A program made the position numbers and the translations under genes. From NCBI GenBank assembly GCA_028874995.1, contig JAPPGM010000115.1, positions 1 to 32,257 on the forward strand: a stretch of DNA of 32,257 nt, read 5' to 3'. The notes under the pieces are model-generated. The model had not been told where the DNA came from. It did not search any database and worked only from the letters and a program-made list of their open reading frames with translations. How positions within the stretch are numbered: position 1 is the first letter of the stretch; each line of letters begins with the position of its first letter. Source of the stretch: Gemmatimonadota bacterium. GTDB taxonomy: Bacteria; Gemmatimonadota; Gemmatimonadetes; Longimicrobiales; Gaopeijiaceae. Positions 1 through 8,558 of the stretch are shown here, piece after piece.

Positions 1-198
1 GGAATCCACCTTAGCTTTGCCCTCGGACTGTCCAAAGAAGTAGGACCACCCCAGGTTGCTCGTCTCCCAAACAAGCCAACGCCATCGAGAACCAGGCGCC
101 AACGCACCAGACGCCAACGAATCTGCGCCGCGTGGCGTACCCGAACCGACCGACCGCGAGCTTTGCCCCTGACATGCCTCTAATTCTCCCTTTGCCAC
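1..198 (-). CDS. Possible partial ORF running off the left edge
   Basis: Reading leftward, a frame starting with GTG at 198 stays open to the window edge (66 codons). It lies 5 bases past the stop of the Cys-rich protein gene, so it could be translationally coupled to it. The distal part (ending near residues NLGWSYFFGQSEGKAK) has the GC-rich third positions of real coding DNA, but the first ~40 codons are less convincing. A second frame, from an ATG at 175 preceded by a purine-rich stretch, encodes a hydrophobic segment ending in ALAC before it stops, so a lipoprotein gene with a frameshift is also possible. No family is recognised, and the true start cannot be fixed without the left flank. 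Confidence 0.35.
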   Translation of the reverse strand, partial: MAKGELEACQGQSSRSVGSGTPRGADSLASGALAPGSRWRWLVWETSNLGWSYFFGQSEGKAKVDS

Positions 199-203
199 TG
201 CGG

Positions 204-485
204 TCAATCTTCCTTTGGGATTATTCCGGTATACCCAGGCAATGACGGACCATTCAGATACGCACAGATGTGGTTAGTCTTGAGCACGCAGGTACCGCAG
301 GGTCCAGCGAGGCACTCCTGATTCCTTGCCACCCAACCCGCAGTGACACAACCCTTGTCCTTTTTGGGCGCACAGGTAAGGGTCTGAGGCACCGCTGCTG
401 TGGTCCCGACCGAGCCCAATGCCAAGGCCAGGGCCAGCACGACCACGCCTGCTCCGAGACGAACCAGCGCCATGTGTGCCTTCAT
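204..485 (-). CDS. Small secreted cysteine-rich protein, unknown function
   Basis: A 93-residue protein whose first ~31 residues are a clear Sec signal peptide: basic start, a long Val/Ala/Leu core, then small residues ending TTAA before VPQ. The mature part is about 60 residues with six cysteines (TC, GC, EC, PC, TC, IC), which fits a disulfide-stabilised extracytoplasmic peptide. A GGGAG ribosome-binding site lies about 8 bases upstream of the ATG. I do not recognise the family. Small exported Cys-rich peptides encoded near six-bladed propellers are known in Bacteroidota (NVEALA type), but I see no NVEALA motif here, so that comparison is only contextual. The next possible ORF starts 5 bases downstream. 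Confidence 0.7.
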   Translation of the reverse strand: MKAHMALVRLGAGVVVLALALALGSVGTTAAVPQTLTCAPKKDKGCVTAGWVARNQECLAGPCGTCVLKTNHICAYLNGPSLPGYTGIIPKED

Positions 486-772
486 CGTTTCTTCTCCCGC
501 TTTGGGTTAGTTCACCCGAGTTCCACCGTGGAACCGGATTAGGTGTGATGAATCTGCAAGTTCTGTAAAGTCGAAGTGCCGATCACTATAGAGACCACCA
601 TGGCAGCCGTAGCGCGACTCCACAAGGGCCTCCTGTTACGTACAGCGAGCAAGTCGTGTGGCCGGTTCCCGAAACACAAGCGATCGCTGCTCGGCACCTT
701 GATCCCGCATCCATAACATCCCGTGGGGTGCCGGTCCTGCCGGAGTCCTGGGCCTCCAGAAGAGGCGTCGGC
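486..772. other. Intergenic stretch without a convincing gene
   Basis: Between the Cys-rich protein gene and the left end of the IS1182-like element I see no ORF with homology-like composition, no RNA gene and no clear promoter hexamers. The only recognisable element is the purine-rich ribosome-binding site just upstream of the minus-strand ATG at 485. Confidence 0.4.
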
Positions 773-2284
773 CTAGCAGGCCGTGGAAAAAGTCCTCCGC
801 GTAGCCATCGCTTGACCGGGTTAGATTACGGGTATACAGCGACTTCCGCCAAGGAGACCGGCGATGGCGATAGGCAGGCGGCGCAAGGGGCGGCAGCAGG
901 CTTGTTCGTGGCTGCCAGCGAGATCCGGGCGTTGGACAAACCCGTTCGACCGCGCGCTGAACCGACTGCTGGACGAACGATTTCGACGACTTCGCGGAAG
1001 AGATTTGCCGCGAGTTCTATGCGGAGAAGCGGGGTCGGCCGAGCATTCCGCCCAGGGTGTATTTCCGGATGCTGATGGTCGGATACCTGGAAGGGATAGG
1101 CTCGGAGCGCGGCATCGCGTGGCGGTGCGCGGACTCGATTTCGCTGCGTGACTTTCTCGGATACGGACTCTCGAAGAACCCGCCGGAGCATTCGAGCCTG
1201 TCGAAGACGCGGAAGCGGCTGAGCGTGGAAGCTCGCGGCGGTGTTCGCCCGGGTGCTGGAGCTGCTGCAGGAGTCGGGTCTTCTGAGCGGCAAGACGCTG
1301 GGTGTAGACGCGACGACGCTGGAAGCGAACGCGGCGATGCATTCGATCGTGCGACGTGATGACGGGGCCGGCTAACGAGGAGTGGCTGGAGCAGGTGGCG
1401 CGGGCGTCGGGGATCGAGACGCCGGCGCGAGAAGACCTTGCGAAGCTGGACCGGAAGCGGCCGAAGAAGGGCTCGAACAAGGACTGGGTGCATCCGCACG
1501 ACCCGGAGGCGCGGATCACGAAGATGAAGGACGGCAGGACCCGCTTGGCCCACAAGTTTGAGCAGGCGGTCGACACGGAGACCGGAGCGGTGGTGGCGGT
1601 GACGGTGTAGGCGATGGATGGCGGTGACACGGCCTCGCTGCCGAACACGCTGGACGAAGCGGAATGTCAGTTGGCGGAAGTGGGGGCGGAGCCCAGAGAG
1701 GTGGTCGCCGACAAGGGATACCACTCGAACAAGACGATGACGGAGACCGAGGACCGCAGGCTGCGGACCTACGTGAGCGAGCCCAACCGCGGCCACCGGA
1801 ACTGGAAGCGGAACCGGGACGCGCAGAAGCCGACATACGCCAACCGCCGGCGGATCCGGCGCAACAGGGGGAAGCAGCTGTTGCGCCAGAGGCGCGAGAG
1901 GCTGGAGCGGGGATTCGCGCACCTCCTCGCATCCGGAGGGCTCCGCCGCGTCCACGTCCGCGGGCAGGAAGAGATTCGAAAACGGATCCTGAATCAAGCC
2001 GCCACCTTCAACCTCGGGCTCCTCATGTCCAAGCGCTTCGGTTTTGGCACTCTGCGGGCTCTACAGGGGCTCGCCCGCGGCCCAAGCCGCCCTCTCGGGT
2101 CACGTCAGCACCGCTCTCGGCACATTTTCCGCCACTCTAGCCGTCATATTGGCCCTTTCAGGCCGATCCCGGAGTCTTCACAAGCCGCAAAGCTCTCGGT
2201 TGGCACAAGTTTCCTATCGCCCGGGCGCGGGTCTCCCTCTCTCACCCGGCGCTCAGGGAACCCACTTCTTCCACGGCCTGCTAG
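773..2284 (+). mobile_element. Decayed IS1182-like insertion sequence, ~1.5 kb, with terminal inverted repeats
   Basis: The left end (773-793) begins CTAGCAGGCCGTGGAA. The right end (2264-2284), read on the other strand, matches it at 20 of 21 positions. The element is 1512 bp if CTAG is counted at both ends; CTAG may instead be a duplicated target, which would give 1504 bp. The inside is occupied by one broken transposase gene. The family name rests on the transposase sequence (IS1182-like) and is less certain than the ends. Confidence 0.75.
864..2284 (+). pseudogene. IS1182-like DDE transposase, multiply frameshifted
   Basis: Transposase sequence can be followed across the element only by changing frame. 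It starts MAIGRRRK at 864, changes frame twice before about 1000, then reads FDDFAEEICREFYAEKRGRP onwards in one frame to about 1235. It continues in another frame (LSGKTLGVDATTLEAN, 1241-1365) and a third (1356-2040; KGSNKDWVHPHDPEARITKM and VVADKGYHSN). VDATT and VADKGY look like the first two catalytic aspartates of the DDE triad. An in-frame TAG at 1608-1610 follows VAVTV where relatives usually carry Gln, so a CAG to TAG mutation is likely. A further frame change near 2050-2100 precedes the C-terminal THFFHGLL, which is encoded by the right inverted repeat. With this much damage, self-mobilisation is not expected. Confidence 0.85.
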
Positions 2285-2377
2285 TCGCCCCACGGCTTCT
2301 CGCCATGCCGCTTAATCTACACAGCCCCGTCCAGGGTGGCTTTCAACCCCGTGACAACAGGGACCTCAAGATAGGAT

Positions 2378-2720
2378 TCACGGCTCCGTGGCCTGCTCAC
2401 GGAGGGCGTCACGCATTCCCTCCATCATGGGACTATCCAGGTCGAAGAGTGCGGCCATATCCGGGTTATCACCGGCTTCATCGAATCGCCGGATTGCCCA
2501 GTCGATCGTTTTCCTGACGGATTAGGTCTGTGACCGCCGCGGGGGAGAACGGGCGCCGCAGCACGTCGACAAGTGTCCCTTTCGGGCCCAATAATCTTGA
2601 TCGGTAGGCGGTTGAATCGAAGTACGTGATCGTGCCGTCCGGGAGCACGTCCCACAGGAAGAGCGACTCGTAGTACGGGATGTCACCCCAACAACCCAAG
2701 CAGCGATGACGAGTCCACTA
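2378..2720 (-). pseudogene. C-terminal fragment of a six-bladed beta-propeller gene
   Basis: On the minus strand this stretch encodes GDIPYYESLFLWDVLPDGT, then VLRRPFSPAAVTDLIR, then after a one-base frame change near 2515, KTIDWAIRRFDEAGDN, ending at a TGA at 2378-2380. The segment parallels [20 protein letters not shown] and what follows in the intact propeller encoded at 16563-17891, so it belongs to that subfamily. Another frame break lies just before GDIPYYES. The 5' side stops abruptly at the IS630-type element, and the other half of the same gene lies beyond it at 3897-4372. Together they are one propeller gene with several indels, later split by the element. Confidence 0.65.
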
Positions 2721-3812
2721 GTGTCGTGTCCTAGAGATAGCTGTACATAGTCTCTGGATCTTCTGAAGGATGGAGTCTGCGGTGGCCGTCCACATGAAGG
2801 GCTGCGTGCCCGAGTCGTTGTAGTGGTCGGTGAAGCGGAGGATCTTCTCCTTGAGCTGGGTGACCGAGGAGAAGGAGCCGCGGCGGATGGCCTTCTGGGT
2901 GATGATGTTGAACCAGATCTCGACCTGGTTGATCCAGGAGGAGTAGGTGGGGGTGAAGTGGATGTGGTAGCGAGGCCGGGCCGCGAGCCAGCGCTTGACC
3001 TTGGCATGCTTGTGGGTGCTGTAGTTGTCGACGACGAGGTGGATGTCCAGATCGGGGGGGACGTTGGCGTCGATGTGCTTGAGGAAGCTCAGGAACTCCT
3101 GGTGGCGGTGGCGCGCCTTGCACTGGGCGAGGACCCGGCCGGTGGCGACATCCAGGGCGGCGAAGAGGGTGGTGGTACCGTGACGGATGTATCCGTGCGT
3201 GACGCCCTCGACGTATCCGAGCCCCAGCGGCAGCAGGGGCTGGGTTCGCTCCAGTGCCTGCGTCTGGCTCTTCTCGTCCACGCAGAGCACCATCGCGTGG
3301 TCGGGCGGGTTGAGGTAGAGCCCGACGATGTCGCGGACCTTCTCGGCGAAGAACGGATCGGTCGACAGCTTGAAGTGCTTCTGCCGGTGAGGCTGGATAT
3401 TGAACGCCTTCCAGAGGCGGTGGACCGCGGACTTCGAGATCCCCGTGGCCTCGGCCATGGTACGGCAGGTCCAGTGCGTGCCGCCGCCGGGGGGCCTGGT
3501 CTCGAGCGTCCTTTGCAGCAGCGTCATGAGTTCGTCGTCTTCGATGGAGCGCGGCCTTCCCGGCTTGCGTTCGTCGTACAGGCCCATCAGGCCCTGGGTT
3601 CGGAAGCGCTCGCGCCACTTGCCCACCGTCTGGCGGCTGGTGCGGACCCTCTCGGCGACCGCCCGGTTGTCCAGGCCGTCGGCGCACAGAAGCACGATCT
3701 CGGCACGCCGCACCAGCCCGGCGGGCAGGCTGCGCGAACGGACAAGCGACTGGAGTTCCTCACGGGCACCCTGGCTGACTTCGAGCGCCTTCAACGGACG
3801 TCCACGGGGCAT
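2718..3812 (-). CDS. IS630-family DDE transposase, apparently intact
   Basis: A 364-residue transposase. The N-terminal ~130 residues form two helix-turn-helix segments (AVAERVRTSRQTVGKWRERF and MAEATGISKSAVHRLW) that would bind the element ends. The catalytic domain shows the DDE set in order: D in LCVDEKSQTQ, D in LVVDNYSTHKH, and E in SSWINQVEIWFN. This motif spacing and the VDEKSQ/VDNYSTH wording are typical of the IS630 superfamily, which cuts at TA. The frame is uninterrupted from ATG. It runs through the left inverted end, and its TAG stop is made from the duplicated TA plus a flanking base outside the element. Intact coding and good ends suggest a fairly recent insertion. Confidence 0.93.
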   Translation of the reverse strand: MPRGRPLKALEVSQGAREELQSLVRSRSLPAGLVRRAEIVLLCADGLDNRAVAERVRTSRQTVGKWRERFRTQGLMGLYDERKPGRPRSIEDDELMTLLQRTLETRPPGGGTHWTCRTMAEATGISKSAVHRLWKAFNIQPHRQKHFKLSTDPFFAEKVRDIVGLYLNPPDHAMVLCVDEKSQTQALERTQPLLPLGLGYVEGVTHGYIRHGTTTLFAALDVATGRVLAQCKARHRHQEFLSFLKHIDANVPPDLDIHLVVDNYSTHKHAKVKRWLAARPRYHIHFTPTYSSWINQVEIWFNIITQKAIRRGSFSSVTQLKEKILRFTDHYNDSGTQPFMWTATADSILQKIQRLCTAISRTRH

Positions 3813-3894
3813 CGGTCTCTCCCTGGTTCGGGTGGATGGAGAGAAAGATACCCTGTTCCTGTCATTATGTCACTATATTTACGGGACACGACGC
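2721..3894 (-). mobile_element. IS630-family insertion sequence with TA target duplication
   Basis: The element is bounded by short inverted ends. The left end reads GTGTCGTGTCC and the right end, on the opposite strand, GCGTCGTGTCC, matching at 10 of 11 positions. Each end is flanked by a TA dinucleotide (2719-2720 and 3895-3896), which is the target duplication typical of IS630/Tc1-like transposition. Its length is 1174 bp. It carries one intact transposase gene and sits inside an already degraded propeller gene. Confidence 0.85.
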
Positions 3895-3896
3895 TA

Positions 3897-4372
3897 GGTC
3901 CTCGATGTCCAATTCCTCTTGAGCGTCGTCGCGTGCAACTCTCCACGCCTGCAGTATGGGCGTTGCGGACCACCTCTCCGTAAGATCGGGTCGTTCGAGC
4001 CCGCGGTCATTGACGGGCCTGTTCGACACCTCCACGCTGGTCATCTCCGCGGTCCTTTCGAAGATACCGGAAACTACCCCCATGGGCCCCGGTCGCCCAT
4101 CCTGACAAAGTGCTCGAGTTCTCCGGTCGCGCCGAAGACCTGGTAGGCGGTGCGTCCGATGTCCTACGCGGCGAAGGAGCCGTCGCGCCAGACCCGATTC
4201 GTCCCGCGAGGTTAAACCATCCTGGGACTTCTCCCTTGCGGCCCACCAACTCACCATTGGGGTCGATGATCACCACCTGGCCGGCCCGGTCGTCCAGCAC
4301 ACAAATGTTGCCGGCGCTGTCGAAACCGGTCGGTTCGAAGCCCTGGAAGAACGCCCACTCCGGTGCACTCAC
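3897..4372 (-). pseudogene. N-terminal fragment of the interrupted six-bladed beta-propeller gene
   Basis: Minus-strand sequence from 4372 encodes PEWAFFQGFEPTGFDSAGNI and VLDDRAGQVVIIDPNGELVG, a typical first propeller blade. It parallels the [12 protein letters not shown] - [15 protein letters not shown] region of the intact gene at 16563-17891. After a frame change near 4190, further degraded propeller-like sequence follows (QAWRVARDDAQEELDIEDL) until the IS630-type element cuts it at 3896. The signal peptide and several middle blades are missing. This is the 5' half of the gene whose 3' half lies at 2378-2720. The AT-richer stretch 4430-4510 further upstream shows no coding signal. Confidence 0.55.
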
Positions 4373-4620
4373 CCTCCCCGGTGGCCCGCCACGCGGCCCT
4401 CAGTCCTATCGGGGTGGAATCCGGTTGACTGTTCAGACTGAACACATAGCAGTGGTGATAGTAGCCGAACAAGCATTATCATAACTCATTGTAGTAATTG
4501 GAGTTATGACGATACTTTAGAAGAAGCGCCGGCATCAGGATCGTCCAGAACTCCCGCCCACCCGACGGTTCCCGTCTGAGTTGGCGCATCGGTCCCGGGC
4601 CGTCTGTCTCCATCGGGGCG

Positions 4621-5634
4621 GTGGAAGGCGAGGTCCCCTACCTGTTCGCGGCGGCCACGGACGCGACGACCCTGAGTGACGGCCGCATCGTCGTGGTGGA
4701 CATGGCCTCGGACGAGCTGAGGGTGTTCGACTCCGTCGGAACCCACCTGGCAACCTGGGGAGGGCAGGGTGAGGGGCCCGGTGAGTTCATCGATCTCTAC
4801 CACGTCGATCGCTGGCCGGGGGACTCGGTCGCCGCCGGGGACTACCGGCGCGAGTCGATCACGGTCTTCGATTCAGACGGGAACCTCGGCCGCATTGTAC
4901 GCCTGGAGAGTGACCCGTTCCCCTGGGATCTGCGGGCGTTCTTTGCGCTCGGCCTGTACATGGTGACGCGTGAGGGTTCGGTGCTGGTCAGCCGGCAGCG
5001 ACACGGATCCGATGTGGTGGACATCGTGATCCTGGACGCGGAAGGAGGACTTCGGGGCTCGCTGGGCCACCATCCCGGCTGGCCATCGCTGGTCCAGCGG
5101 GATATGGTGCTCTACCAGCCCATCTTCAGTCGCGCGCTGGCAGTGGAGCCCTGGGCCGAACTGGTCGTCGTCGCTCCGACCGACCGCAGCGAGATCCGGG
5201 CCTTCACGCAGACCGGCACCCTGGCCCGCATCGTCCGCCTCGGAAAGGAGCCGCGTACGCCGGAGCGGGCTCACATCGATGCGTACATCGAAGCTCAGGT
5301 GTCCCGGTCGTCGAGTGAGGATGCGGACCACCGGGCACGGATGCGCCGGGACTACAACGCCGTGCCGGTTGCCGAGCGCTTCCCCGTCTTCACGTCCGTC
5401 ATCGCCGATGCCCTGGACCACCTGTGGGTCGAGGAGTATGAGGTTCCGGGCGAAGAGCGCGAGGGCGTGCTCTGGACCGTCGTGGACCCCGGCGGGCGTG
5501 TGCTCGGCTTCGTCGAGACCCCGGAGAGGCTGGAGATCTACGAGATCGGGGACGATTTCATCCTCGGGCGGGTCAGGGATGAGCTGGATGTCGAGTACAT
5601 TCAGGTCTGGCCGCTGGAGCGGTCGGATGGTTGA
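4621..5634 (+). CDS. Six-bladed beta-propeller protein lacking its signal peptide (5'-truncated)
   Basis: From GTG at 4621 this encodes 337 residues of the propeller family shared with the two downstream genes: DGRIVVVDMASDELRVFDS, GGQGEGPGEF, and a C-terminus ending VEYIQVWPLERS. Homology continues in frame upstream to about 4528 (AGIRIVQN - GSRLSWRIGPGPSVSIG), but an in-frame TGA at 4507-4509 follows immediately and no ATG, GTG or TTG lies between them. The lipoprotein signal and first ~30 residues present in the paralogues are therefore gone. It may be translated from GTG 4621 as a cytoplasmic remnant or be a dead gene. The body has no further damage, so truncation looks recent. The next gene starts 18 bases downstream, so it may still drive or share transcription. 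Confidence 0.75.
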   Translation: MEGEVPYLFAAATDATTLSDGRIVVVDMASDELRVFDSVGTHLATWGGQGEGPGEFIDLYHVDRWPGDSVAAGDYRRESITVFDSDGNLGRIVRLESDPFPWDLRAFFALGLYMVTREGSVLVSRQRHGSDVVDIVILDAEGGLRGSLGHHPGWPSLVQRDMVLYQPIFSRALAVEPWAELVVVAPTDRSEIRAFTQTGTLARIVRLGKEPRTPERAHIDAYIEAQVSRSSSEDADHRARMRRDYNAVPVAERFPVFTSVIADALDHLWVEEYEVPGEEREGVLWTVVDPGGRVLGFVETPERLEIYEIGDDFILGRVRDELDVEYIQVWPLERSDG

Positions 5635-5652
5635 AAGATGGGTGGGGAGATC

Positions 5653-6864
5653 ATGAAGACAGCAAGGACCGCGACGCTCGTCGCCTTGGCCGCGCTCGCC
5701 TGCATACAGGACCAGCAACTGGAAGGCCCTACCGGGCTGACGAGTCTCGTTCGCGACAGCGCCGGGATCCAGATCGTCGAGAACCCTGCTCCCCCCGCCG
5801 GCTCGCGACTCGGGTGGCGTATCGGACCCGAGCCCGGCGTGTCGATAGGCAGCAGCGATGGCGAGGAGCCCTACCTGCTTTACCTCGCCTACGACGCCAC
5901 GATACTGTCCGACGGGCGCATCGTGGTGGCGGACGGCGCTTCGGGCGAATTGAGGTTCTTCGATTCGATGGGGAGTCACCTGTCAAGCCGGGGCGGACAA
6001 GGTGAAGGACCCGGAGAGTTTGACGGACTGGTGGGCGTGGCGCCCTGGGCCGGCGACTCGATCATCGCGTGGTACGCCGGGCCCCGCCTGGGCGTCTCCG
6101 TCTTCGACAGCGGCGGCAACTACAGGCGCATGATCGAGATCAACGACGGGACTCAATCAGGGTGGTACGATCCTGCGTCAACATCGGTGCGCGGCTCGAT
6201 CCTCGCCGTGCGGCATTGGGAAAACCTGGATACGCTCGTCATGGAGCTCAGGGACGGCGAAGGCGGATTGCGAACCTCGCTGGGAACGCATCCGAGCTGG
6301 GACACGTACCTGATTGACAAGGGAATCCAGGGGGAGGTGATGTACTGGAAGACCTTCGGCAGGGACCCGGTATGGGGACTCTGGGGCGATCTGGCGGTCA
6401 TCGGGCTGACGAGCCGGTACGAGATCAAGGCCTACGGGGCAGATGGCTCACTGGCCCGGATAGTAAGGCGGGAGCACAGTCCCCGCGTACCGACACCGGA
6501 GGATGTCGAGGCCCACATCGAGTCGTACATTCTCGGCTCCTATGCCAACGCGACGCAGAGCAGGCAGGAAGAGCTTCGCCGTAACCGCCGTTCCGTGCCC
6601 GTTGCCGAGCACTTCCCCGCGTTCACCTCGATCATGATCGATGCGCTCGACCACCTCTGGATCAGGGAATACGACTTTCCCCGAGAGGAAAGACCAGCCC
6701 CGCTCTGGACCGTGTTCGACCCGGATGGGCACGTGCTGGGATTCGTTGAGACCCCTGACGGGTTTTCGAGAATCTACGAGATCGGCGCGGACTACATCCT
6801 GGGCCACTCCATGAATGAACTCGGCGTGGAGATGATTCAGGTGTGGCCGCTGGACCGGCGGTGA
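5653..6864 (+). CDS. Six-bladed beta-propeller lipoprotein (subfamily A)
   Basis: A predicted exported lipoprotein of 403 residues. I chose ATG 5653 because GGGGAG lies just upstream and MKTARTATLVALAALAC is a compact lipoprotein signal ending at Cys17, the same as in two paralogues here. Family landmarks follow in order: DSAGIQIVENPAPPAGSRL (about 35-53), GPEPGVSIG, GEEPYLLY, DGRIVVADGASGELRFFDS, GGQGEGPGEF, PREERPAPLWTVFDPDGHVL and the terminal MIQVWPLDRR. Repeated blades of about 45-60 residues ending in xVxVFDxxG fit an NHL/TolB-like six-bladed propeller, a fold used for ligand or protein binding rather than defined catalysis. It is closest to the gene at 13706-14956. The ligand is unknown. 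Confidence 0.88.
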   Translation: MKTARTATLVALAALACIQDQQLEGPTGLTSLVRDSAGIQIVENPAPPAGSRLGWRIGPEPGVSIGSSDGEEPYLLYLAYDATILSDGRIVVADGASGELRFFDSMGSHLSSRGGQGEGPGEFDGLVGVAPWAGDSIIAWYAGPRLGVSVFDSGGNYRRMIEINDGTQSGWYDPASTSVRGSILAVRHWENLDTLVMELRDGEGGLRTSLGTHPSWDTYLIDKGIQGEVMYWKTFGRDPVWGLWGDLAVIGLTSRYEIKAYGADGSLARIVRREHSPRVPTPEDVEAHIESYILGSYANATQSRQEELRRNRRSVPVAEHFPAFTSIMIDALDHLWIREYDFPREERPAPLWTVFDPDGHVLGFVETPDGFSRIYEIGADYILGHSMNELGVEMIQVWPLDRR

Positions 6865-6870
6865 GGCTGA

Positions 6871-6900
6871 TTGCCCCGGGTCCAAGCATGATACTATAAT
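6871..6900 (+). promoter_or_regulatory. Putative sigma70-type promoter upstream of the 6972 propeller gene
   Basis: TTGCCC (6871-6876) and a perfect TATAAT (6895-6900) are separated by 18 bases and lie about 70 bases before the ATG at 6972. A similar but weaker arrangement (CTGCCC, then TATGAT at 19483-19488) precedes the paralogue at 19540. It implies that the 6972 gene can be transcribed separately from the two propeller genes upstream. Confidence 0.5.
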
Positions 6901-6971
6901 CTTAGGAGTAACGTTCCGGATCATATCGGCGTGGGGCCGCCTCGATCCGAACTCACCGGGAGGGTGAAAGC

Positions 6972-8198
6972 ATGAAGAACCGTTCTATCGCAACACTCGT
7001 CGCCCTGGCCGCGCTCGCCTGCCAGCAGGACGACCGGCAACAGGAGGGCCCGACCGGCCTGCCGAGTCTCATTCGGGACAGCGCCGGCATCCGGATCACG
7101 GAGAACGGCCGTCCCCCCGAAGGGTCGCGGCTGCCATGGCGGATCGGACCGGAGCCGACGTTGTCGATCGGCAAGCTCGAGGGCGAAGAGCCGTACTTGC
7201 TCCACTGGGCCGGAAGCGCCGCCAGGCTGTCCGATGGACGCATCATGGTCGGGAACTACGGGTCGAGCGAAGTGCGCATGTTCGATGCGTCGGGCGGTCA
7301 CATGGCATCATGGGGAGGAGAGGGTGAAGGGCCGGGCGAATTCATGAGCCTGTCCCACGCCGCTCCGTGGCCCGGCGACTCGATCGTGGCCTGGTACTCG
7401 TCCGGGCTCGGCATCTCCGTCTTCGATTCTGACGGCAACTACGGTCGCTCCTTCGTTCTGCAGAGTGGCGAGGCCGAGGTGTGGCGACGTCCCCGCCCGG
7501 TTGCCGTGCGAGCCGGCGGCACGATCCTGTCCATCCGGGATCCGGAAGACGCCGATACGGCGGTGGTCGAGATCTGGGACGCCGACGGTTCGCTGTACGC
7601 CTCGCTGGGCACGCATCCGAGCACACCGCGCATCGTCACGACCAACGAACGGGGATCCAGGGAACTCAAACCGATCGCCTACGCCCGGGAGCTCGTCAGG
7701 GGGCTGTGGGGCGATCTTGTGGTCCTCAGTCCCACCGACCGCTACGAGATCCGGGCCTACCGGGACGACGGCGCGCTGGCCCGCATCGTTCGGCGCGAGC
7801 ACGACCTCCGCGCACCTGTGCCGGCCGACCTCGAGCCGTACATCGAGTGGCAGGTCGGGATGACCGCCAGCATACCGGGACTGCCCGAGGAGCACCTGGA
7901 TCAGATGCGCAAGTCTCTGGCAGGAACACTCCTCGCCGAGACGTTCCCCGCCTTCTCCAGGGTCCTCTCCGACGCATCCGGCAACCTCTGGGTCCGGGAA
8001 TACGACTTCCCGCGCGAGGAGAGACCGGCGCCGCTCTGGACTGTTTTCGATCCCGAGGGACGGGTGCTGGGATTCATCGAGACCCCGAAGGGCCTTCGAA
8101 TCGGCCAGATCGGCGAAGACCACATCCTCGGCCACTATCAGGATGAGCTGGAAGTCGAGTATGTGCAGGTCTGGCCGCTGGAGAGGTCCGGGGGCTGA
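6972..8198 (+). CDS. Six-bladed beta-propeller lipoprotein (subfamily B)
   Basis: A 408-residue predicted lipoprotein: signal MKNRSIATLVALAALAC with the lipid-accepting Cys at 17, a short QQDDRQQE linker, then DSAGIRITENGRPPEGSRL, GPEPTLSIG, GEEPYLLH, DGRIMVGNYGSSEVRMFDA, GGEGEGPGEF, PREERPAPLWTVFDPEGRVL and the ending VEYVQVWPLERSG. GGAGGG upstream supports the ATG. Its closest relative in the window is 19540-20814, sharing SLIRDSAGIRITEN and the HYQDELEVEYVQVW end, while its immediate upstream neighbour belongs to subfamily A. It ends 18 bases from the convergent nucleotidyltransferase gene, where the propeller array is interrupted by the ATPase island. Confidence 0.88.
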   Translation: MKNRSIATLVALAALACQQDDRQQEGPTGLPSLIRDSAGIRITENGRPPEGSRLPWRIGPEPTLSIGKLEGEEPYLLHWAGSAARLSDGRIMVGNYGSSEVRMFDASGGHMASWGGEGEGPGEFMSLSHAAPWPGDSIVAWYSSGLGISVFDSDGNYGRSFVLQSGEAEVWRRPRPVAVRAGGTILSIRDPEDADTAVVEIWDADGSLYASLGTHPSTPRIVTTNERGSRELKPIAYARELVRGLWGDLVVLSPTDRYEIRAYRDDGALARIVRREHDLRAPVPADLEPYIEWQVGMTASIPGLPEEHLDQMRKSLAGTLLAETFPAFSRVLSDASGNLWVREYDFPREERPAPLWTVFDPEGRVLGFIETPKGLRIGQIGEDHILGHYQDELEVEYVQVWPLERSGG

Positions 8199-8216
8199 AC
8201 AGGGGAATGCCGCGGG

Positions 8217-8543
8217 CTATCCCTCCGCGTTGCCTTCCACCAGCACGACATGTTCCCGCTCGATCTCGCGCAGAAAGGCATCAGCCAGACGCGCCCAGTC
8301 GTGGGCATCCACCAGGAACGGGATGTTGGAATCGCGAAGCGCTTCGATGAAGGCTGCCAACTCGCTCATCGGCATCGGCTGGAGCCCGGGTGCGCGGAGG
8401 ACGAGGTCGAGATCACTCGCGTCGTGGCTCCGGCCGCTCACGCGGCTGCCGTAGGCCCAGACCTCCACGCCGGGAAGGTGCTCGTCCAGCAGTTCCCGGA
8501 TTGTGCGGCGGTGCCTCGGGATCAGGTGGAGCACGTCACCCAC
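8217..8543 (-). CDS. MNT-type minimal nucleotidyltransferase (MntA-like antitoxin)
   Basis: A 108-residue protein with the minimal nucleotidyltransferase signature GSRVSGRSHDASDLDL (GS, ten residues, DxD; G32, S33, D44, D46) and a third acidic candidate in IPFLVDAHDW. In characterised HepT/MntA pairs this protein neutralises the HEPN ribonuclease by adding AMP to it. The GTG start at 8543 follows a good GAGGAGAAGG site. Its expected partner lies just upstream but survives only as a 43-codon stub, so this antitoxin appears orphaned. A housekeeping-like nucleotidyltransferase role cannot be excluded, but the short length and neighbour favour a toxin-antitoxin origin. Confidence 0.8.
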   Translation of the reverse strand: MGDVLHLIPRHRRTIRELLDEHLPGVEVWAYGSRVSGRSHDASDLDLVLRAPGLQPMPMSELAAFIEALRDSNIPFLVDAHDWARLADAFLREIEREHVVLVEGNAEG

Positions 8544-8558
8544 CGGCCTTCTCCTCGA

